Assembly: GCA_947178035.1 (NCBI GenBank)
Contig: CAMWXA010000004.1
Span: forward strand, 1-32,268
DNA length: 32,268 bases
Direction: 5' to 3'
From: an uncultured Lachnospiraceae bacterium
GTDB taxonomy: Bacteria > Bacillota > Clostridia > Lachnospirales > Lachnospiraceae
The position numbers were made by a program, and so were the translations under genes. Below are positions 26,956 to 32,268 of this stretch, one piece after another. Below the pieces are notes generated by a model. The model made no database searches. It worked only from the letters and a program-made list of their open reading frames with translations, and was not told the origin of the DNA. Position 1 is the stretch's first letter. Each line of letters begins with the position of its first letter.

Positions 26956-28647
26956 TTATTTATAAAGCTCATCAAACTGTCTCTGTAACTCTGCTGTAAC
27001 CTCATCGATACCTGCTGCCTTCAACGCAGACTGATACTCTGCAACGATATCCTCCGCCGTTCCGGAATACTTACCGAATGCGATCTGCTTCATGTAGTTC
27101 GTTGTGATCTCGTTGATGTTGGAGATCTGTGAACGGATGTTGTCAACTTCTGCCACGAACTGACCATACGGATACTCGATCTTGATCTTGTCGTACTCGT
27201 CATACAGTGCATTGATCTTATCCCAGTCGCGTGTTGCGTCGAGGATCTCAAGGTCATCATTACGTCCCCACCAGTAGTTTGTCGTGCCGTTGATGTTGTC
27301 TGTATCCTGGTTGTATCCTTCCGGTGTTGTTCTCAGACCATCAGCTGTCACTTCATAAGAAACACCCTCAATACCATAGCAGAACAGCTTGTAGCAGTCT
27401 GGATCATTTCTCAGTAAATCATATACCATCAGTGCTCTCTCCGGGTTCTTGCTGCCTGCGGAGATTGCCATTGCACCATGAGTGATAGACAGTGCTGTCA
27501 CATTGCCGGTCTCCTGACCAAAATAGAAGAATCCTGTCTCTGCATTCGGGTCATCATCATAAATTGTGTTGGCTGGTGTGTGGCTTACCAGATCCGTCCA
27601 TGTCTGTGTATGATGCTGCTCTGCTGCAACCTTTCCGATTCTGTAGTCATCACGGTTTGTTGAAGAGGTATTGTTCAGAACGTCTGTCTGCCATACGCCG
27701 ATCTCATCCCATTCCTTCATCATCTTCGCAAACTCTACAAGAGAATCTGTGTCTGTCACAAACGGAGAATATACTGTGTAGAGATCACTTCTTGTGCCGC
27801 CCCACATTGCTGCGGAGTTAATTCCGTCGATAGGTACATAATCAGAGTGGGAAGCGATCCAGCCGCCTGCCATCTGTGCGTACTGTGTACCGTCAGAATC
27901 CCAGGGAATAATGTCTGGATATGTTTCCTTTACATATCTAAAATAGGTTGTCAAATCTTCCCAGCTGTTTACACCGTCTGAAAGACCGGCAGCCTTTGCC
28001 CAGTCAAGTCGATAGATGAAACCATGGTTGGTCCACTGTGCGTAATTGTCCTCAGGAATCAGATAAATCTCACCGTCATACTTGCAAAGCTCCCAGTTCT
28101 CAGCCGGAACGCTTGCCCAGGTCTTCGGTGCATAAGTCTTTAACATATCCTCTGACAGCTCTAAGAATGCGCCGTTTTTGGAGTTTGGCCACGCGTCCAG
28201 CCAGTCGGAAGCTGTTCCGACAAGGTCTACAGTACCATCCATCTGCGCCAGTGTCAGGTTGTAGTTAGAGAGATAATCTGTCCAGCTGATGAAGTAAGTC
28301 TGCAGCTCTGCGTTGCACTTCTCTGTCAGAATCTTATTCAGCTCTGTCATCATCTCATCATATTTTTCCTTTGTTCCGGTCGGTGTCTCACCGGTTGTCA
28401 TATATGTAATGACAACATGCTCTGATGTGTCCACATTTGCCCACGGATCATCGGATGAGGCCGCTGCATCACTGCCGGAAGCGTTATCCGATGACGCATT
28501 GTCTGCAGATGCGTTGTCATTGGATGAAGATGAATCTGCTGCCGCCGGTGTGTCACTGGAATTCGAGTCCGAATTTCCGCCGCAGCCTGCTGTAAGCCCG
28601 GCAATCATAGTGGTTGTCAATAATAATGCCAATACTTTCTTTTTCAT
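26956..28647 (-). CDS. Extracellular solute-binding lipoprotein (sugar ABC importer)
   Basis: 563 aa; signal/lipobox MKKKVLALLLTTTMIAGLTAGCGG, Ser/Asn/Ala-rich linker, next to two sugar-type permeases. Confidence 0.92.
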   Translation of the reverse strand: MKKKVLALLLTTTMIAGLTAGCGGNSDSNSSDTPAAADSSSSNDNASADNASSDNASGSDAAASSDDPWANVDTSEHVVITYMTTGETPTGTKEKYDEMMTELNKILTEKCNAELQTYFISWTDYLSNYNLTLAQMDGTVDLVGTASDWLDAWPNSKNGAFLELSEDMLKTYAPKTWASVPAENWELCKYDGEIYLIPEDNYAQWTNHGFIYRLDWAKAAGLSDGVNSWEDLTTYFRYVKETYPDIIPWDSDGTQYAQMAGGWIASHSDYVPIDGINSAAMWGGTRSDLYTVYSPFVTDTDSLVEFAKMMKEWDEIGVWQTDVLNNTSSTNRDDYRIGKVAAEQHHTQTWTDLVSHTPANTIYDDDPNAETGFFYFGQETGNVTALSITHGAMAISAGSKNPERALMVYDLLRNDPDCYKLFCYGIEGVSYEVTADGLRTTPEGYNQDTDNINGTTNYWWGRNDDLEILDATRDWDKINALYDEYDKIKIEYPYGQFVAEVDNIRSQISNINEITTNYMKQIAFGKYSGTAEDIVAEYQSALKAAGIDEVTAELQRQFDELYK

Positions 28648-28751
28648 TTTTTGTCCTCCTGTTATCTTTTATTTGCTTATCTCCGCTCCCGCGGAGCTAT
28701 CGCCTAAAATATATGTTATACCCAGAAGAACGCTGCCCTTTGCGTTCTTCT

Positions 28752-28807
28752 AAAAACTTAGCAGGTCTTAGGCGGCGTATTTTGACGCCTTAGAGCTGCT
28801 TAGTTTT
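28752..28807 (-). terminator. Intra-operonic terminator/attenuator-like hairpin between permease and SBP genes
   Basis: aaaacttagcag...ctgcttagtttt with inner ttaggcg/cgcctta, T-run on the minus strand; second hairpin agaagaacgc/gcgttcttct just downstream. Confidence 0.65.
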
Positions 28808-29734
28808 TTAACCTTTAACGGCACCAACGGTGATGCCGCTGATAAAATACTTCTGTACAAACGGGTACAGCAGAACGATCGGCCCTGTTGCGAGCACAGC
28901 GTTCGCCATCTTAACACTCTCCTGCGGGATATCCGCAAGGTTGATAAACTGACCTGCAACGGAGTTCTTCAGAGCGTCTGTCTTGTTCACGATCTCGTAC
29001 AGTGTAAACTGCAGAGGCTTTACTGCTACTCTCGAGCTCAGGAACAGTGATGACTGATACCACTCGTTCCAGTAACCTAATGCCAGAAACAGTCCGATGG
29101 TCGCAAGCGCCGGCTTTAACATCGGCAGAATCAGTGACACGAAAATTCTCATATCGCCCGCGCCGTCGATTTTGCCTGACTCTGTTATCTCATGCGGAAT
29201 CGACTTGACGAAATTCTTCATCAGAATAATCAGCCAGGGTGACATCAGCAGCGGCAGGAGCACTGCCAGGTAGCTGTCTTTCAGGTGATAAGTCTGTGTC
29301 ATCAGCAGGTAATATGGCGCAAGTCCGGCCTGGAACAGGCTTGTAAAGTATATGAAGAATGATATCGCATTGCGGAACGGAAAATCCTTTCTCTGCAGTG
29401 CGTAACCGGTCATCGAGATGATGGATAATCCAACAGCTGTTCCAACGACTGTCAGAAGTATCGTCACCAGATAGGACCACCAGATTCCGCCGCTCTTTGT
29501 GACCATGTTATACGCAGTCAGCGTTACATCCTTCGGCAGGAACTGCACACCTTCCGCCCTAATCACGGATTCACTGGTGAAGGATGTGCTGACAATGATG
29601 ATAAACGGTACGATACAGCAGACGGAATAGAGTGTCAGGAACACATATCCAAATCCCCTGATAATTTTATCCGAAGTGCCAAGCTTCACCTTGGCGCCTG
29701 ATTCCATAAGGTCTTTGTCTTCTTTCTTTGCCAT
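28808..29734 (-). CDS. Carbohydrate ABC transporter permease (LplC/MalG-type)
   Basis: 308 aa; TM segments and EAA-like loop ESGKIDGAGDMRIFVSLILPMLKPALATI. Confidence 0.92.
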   Translation of the reverse strand: MAKKEDKDLMESGAKVKLGTSDKIIRGFGYVFLTLYSVCCIVPFIIIVSTSFTSESVIRAEGVQFLPKDVTLTAYNMVTKSGGIWWSYLVTILLTVVGTAVGLSIISMTGYALQRKDFPFRNAISFFIYFTSLFQAGLAPYYLLMTQTYHLKDSYLAVLLPLLMSPWLIILMKNFVKSIPHEITESGKIDGAGDMRIFVSLILPMLKPALATIGLFLALGYWNEWYQSSLFLSSRVAVKPLQFTLYEIVNKTDALKNSVAGQFINLADIPQESVKMANAVLATGPIVLLYPFVQKYFISGITVGAVKG

Positions 29735-29749
29735 GTTGCTCCTCCTCTC

Positions 29750-30706
29750 TTAAAACAGTGAATAATCTGGTTCTATTTTCTTTACGATAAAGTTCACAGT
29801 CATAACGATGATAAATCCAATTACGGACTGGTACAGACCCACTGCAGATGCTGTAGAGAAGTTAAAGTCTGTCATCGTCGCACGATATACGTAGGTCTCA
29901 ATGATATCTGTCGTGTTATAGAGAATCGGATTCGTGCCTACGATATTGTAGAACAGTCCGAAGTTGCCTTTTACGATGCCGCCGAGCGCGAACAGAAGCA
30001 GGATAACAATCGTCGGCTTAAGGCTCGGAAGGATTATGTAGCGGATTCTCTGGAAACCGTTTGCACCGTCCACTTTTGCAGCTTCCATCATCTCACCGTC
30101 GATACCCATGATCGCCGCAAAGTACACGACGGAGTTGTAACCGGTCTGCTGCCACAGATACACGATAATCATAATCGGCGGCCAGACATTTGGATTGGAG
30201 TACGGCTGCCACCGCTCCAGGCCAAGACTCGTCAGAATGCCATTCACAAAACCTGTGTCATAGTTGAGCAGGTTGAACACCAGAATACCTACCAGAACCT
30301 GTGAAATAAAGTACGGCAGGAACATGATCGTCTGGGAAATTTTCTTGAACCATTTGCTGCGCATCTCGTTCAGAAGAATTGCCACAAATACTGCCAGGAA
30401 ATTGCCAAGTATGATAAAGGCCAGATTGTACAAAATTGTATTCTTGGTCAGACTTAACAGCTTTCCTGAGGTGGCAAGAAACTTGAAGTTATCCAGGCCG
30501 ATAAACTTGCTTCCGAAAATCCCGTCCCTGTAGTTGTACTTTACAAATGCAACCCAGATACCGGGCATCGGCGCATAGCTGAATGCCAGAAAAAACAGAA
30601 CAGCGGGAAGACACATCAGAAGCAGAACTCTGTATTTCTTTACTTTCTGGAAAAAGGTGAGGCTCGAATTATAATTGCTCTTCACCCTGGTTTTTGTTTT
30701 CCCCAT
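29750..30706 (-). CDS. Carbohydrate ABC transporter permease (LplB/MalF-type)
   Basis: Start MGKTKTRVKSNYN at 30706 with AGGGAGGTAAT RBS; EAA loop MEAAKVDGANGFQRIRYIILPSLKPTIVILLL. Confidence 0.92.
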   Translation of the reverse strand: MGKTKTRVKSNYNSSLTFFQKVKKYRVLLLMCLPAVLFFLAFSYAPMPGIWVAFVKYNYRDGIFGSKFIGLDNFKFLATSGKLLSLTKNTILYNLAFIILGNFLAVFVAILLNEMRSKWFKKISQTIMFLPYFISQVLVGILVFNLLNYDTGFVNGILTSLGLERWQPYSNPNVWPPIMIIVYLWQQTGYNSVVYFAAIMGIDGEMMEAAKVDGANGFQRIRYIILPSLKPTIVILLLFALGGIVKGNFGLFYNIVGTNPILYNTTDIIETYVYRATMTDFNFSTASAVGLYQSVIGFIIVMTVNFIVKKIEPDYSLF

Positions 30707-30740
30707 TGTATTACCTCCCTCATTTTTAAATTGACTACTC

Positions 30741-30752
30741 GAAACCGATTTC
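30741..30752. promoter_or_regulatory. Candidate LacI-family operator
   Basis: gaaaccgatttc, imperfect palindrome GAAA-nCGn-TTTC just downstream of the -10 box. Confidence 0.6.
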
Positions 30753-30760
30753 ATATTTAA

Positions 30761-30789
30761 ATAATATTACTTATGTTGGTGAAAGTCAA
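30761..30789 (-). promoter_or_regulatory. Sigma70-type promoter of the sugar ABC operon
   Basis: Minus strand TTGACT-17 bp-TATTAT. Confidence 0.8.
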
Positions 30790-30901
30790 TATAATTTTTC
30801 ATGCCGAATGACATATTCTATAATTTTCACATTATTCAACCCACATTTTTATGCATATTGTATATCACAGCTTCCAGTTACTTTATTTGCGCATATAAAA
30901 C

Positions 30902-30943
30902 AAAGAGTACAAACAAGACTTTTTCGTCCTATTTGCACTCTTT
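30902..30943 (-). terminator. Terminator of the LacI-family regulator gene
   Basis: aaagagtacaaa/tttgcactcttt with one G-U wobble on minus RNA, T-rich tail. Confidence 0.7.
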
Positions 30944-30981
30944 ATTATGAAATCGCATTCAATGCTCAGTTTATGTGTTTC

Positions 30982-32034
30982 CTAAGTTGCCGGTGCTGGC
31001 CCGCTGCTCTCTCGAATGACAAGACTCGGCATGACCATGCGCAGCGCGTCTTTTTTTCTTCCCTCAATCATGGCAATCGAAGTATCGATCAGTTTTCTTC
31101 CATACTCTTCGTAATTATAGTCGATACTTGTAAGTCTCGGCATCACCATCTCAGCCATATATGTATTATCATAGCTCACGACAGACATATCCTGTGGTAT
31201 ACGAATCCCACGTTCATTCAGGCATTTCATGACTCCTAACGCCGTAAAATCATTGACGGCGATCACGGCTGTCATATCCGCACGTTTTTCCAGCAGTTCA
31301 TTCATCTGCCTGTATCCTGTCTCAAAATCATAACTGCCCCCATCGTCCATGACCAATTCTGGATCATATGGTATCTTGTTCTCCCTGAGAATCTGCTTGT
31401 ACATCTGCGACTTCTCAAAAGTAGCAAGCACATCCTGCCTGCCGCCGACCAGGGCGATTTTCCGATGCCCCAGCCCCAGCAGATGCTCCATCAGCAGCTC
31501 CATGGCTTTCATGCTGTCAATACGGACAACATGGCACCGGGTACCGTCCAATTTTCCCGTCACAATGACAGGTATTGTGGACATGATATCATTGATGAGC
31601 TCCACATACTCTATACTGGACGCGAGGTCGTCCACCCTGCCGCCGAGCTGTATAATCGCATCAACCTTTTGCTGCTGAAGCTTTCCCAGAAGCTCCACTT
31701 CATTCTCTGTCTTCCCCAGTGAATTATAGAGCACCACGGTGTATCCTGCTTCCCTCGCCGCCTGTTCACAAGCGACAAAAAGGGCGGCATAATACGGATT
31801 TCTGATATCCGCTGCCAGCACCCCGATTGTCTTCGTTCTGGTATCTGCAAGTCCCTTCGCCAACACGTTTGGCTTAAAATTGTATTTTGCAATCAATGCC
31901 TCCACTTTTTCCCGTTTTTCCGGCCGCACCTTTGCATTCCTTGTGAGTACTCTCGAAACAGTCGCCGGAGATACGCCCGCTTCCTTTGCTATATCGTATA
32001 TTGTTATCGCCTTGCTCTCACTGCCTTTCTGCAT
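30982..32034 (-). CDS. LacI-family transcriptional regulator
   Basis: ITIYDIAKEAGVSPATVSRVLTRNAKVRPEKREKVEALIAKYNFKPNVLAKGL; sugar-binding domain; AAGGAGG upstream. ORF-track start at 32046 is a GTG overlapping the RBS; ATG at 32034 preferred. Confidence 0.93.
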   Translation of the reverse strand: MQKGSESKAITIYDIAKEAGVSPATVSRVLTRNAKVRPEKREKVEALIAKYNFKPNVLAKGLADTRTKTIGVLAADIRNPYYAALFVACEQAAREAGYTVVLYNSLGKTENEVELLGKLQQQKVDAIIQLGGRVDDLASSIEYVELINDIMSTIPVIVTGKLDGTRCHVVRIDSMKAMELLMEHLLGLGHRKIALVGGRQDVLATFEKSQMYKQILRENKIPYDPELVMDDGGSYDFETGYRQMNELLEKRADMTAVIAVNDFTALGVMKCLNERGIRIPQDMSVVSYDNTYMAEMVMPRLTSIDYNYEEYGRKLIDTSIAMIEGRKKDALRMVMPSLVIRESSGPAPAT

Positions 32035-32160
32035 GGCACATAACACCTCCTTAGTAGTTCCACTTTTCTTTATCTAACACACTCTAATATGAGTATACAC
32101 TTTATCTTTTTTCACTGTCAACTGATTTCATGCCAATCAACCCCCTCTGCTTCACTGGCG

Positions 32161-32230
32161 GTTACTGTTCACTTCGTTCCAGTAACAGGCAAAAATCCAT
32201 GCAAAATTTGCTTCGCAAATGGATTTTTGC
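32161..32230. repeat. Two adjacent hairpins at right edge
   Basis: gttactg..cagtaac (32161-32186) then gcaaaaatccat..atttgc ttc gcaaat..ggatttttgc (32189-32230). Confidence 0.6.
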
Positions 32231-32268
32231 TTTCAGGCTGTACGTTTTTTCACGGAATGCGCAGTCCA

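Noticed and set aside
1-32268. CRISPR arrays, tRNA/rRNA genes, integrase or transposase genes
   Set aside because: Looked for on both strands; no direct repeat-spacer arrays, no tRNA-like cloverleaf, no recombinase-like ORF recognised. Absence by eye is not conclusive.

Overview
The window looks like Firmicutes DNA, probably Lachnospiraceae-like (inferred from gene style only). Almost everything is on the minus strand. From the right edge leftwards there are two parts. (1) About 21.4-32 kb is ordinary accessory carbohydrate/export DNA: a LacI-family regulator, a three-gene sugar ABC importer with a readable promoter/operator, an ASCH-domain ORF next to a compact structured intergenic element, a GH35 beta-galactosidase, an ABC-2 exporter (ATPase plus two permeases) and a decayed GT2 glycosyltransferase remnant. 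A small XRE regulator (+ strand) follows at 20987-21307. (2) About 1-20.6 kb is a dense island of eukaryotic-like signalling and NTPase genes in three apparent minus-strand transcription units. Unit A: a dynamin-like protein that looks like a pseudo-GTPase, an apparently active dynamin-like GTPase, a small TM-hairpin protein, a GTPase-FHA fusion, a Ser/Thr kinase-MORN fusion, and a duplicated Ser/Thr kinase-TM-DUF285 fusion truncated by the left window edge. Unit B: AAA-ATPase_like/PD-(D/E)XK, HTH-like protein, Ser/Thr kinase-NACHT-TM fusion, a translationally coupled lipoprotein, a small ORF, then a strong terminator. Unit C: a small ORF, two non-J-domain DnaJ-type CxxCxGxG cysteine proteins (secreted and membrane anchored), and a membrane protein with an internal duplication. 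Units A and C are preceded by nearly identical sigma70-type promoters, which suggests they form one regulated system. The best candidate for an undescribed system is this kinase/FHA/dynamin/NACHT island. Its function (membrane stress, envelope sensing or defence) cannot be determined from sequence alone.
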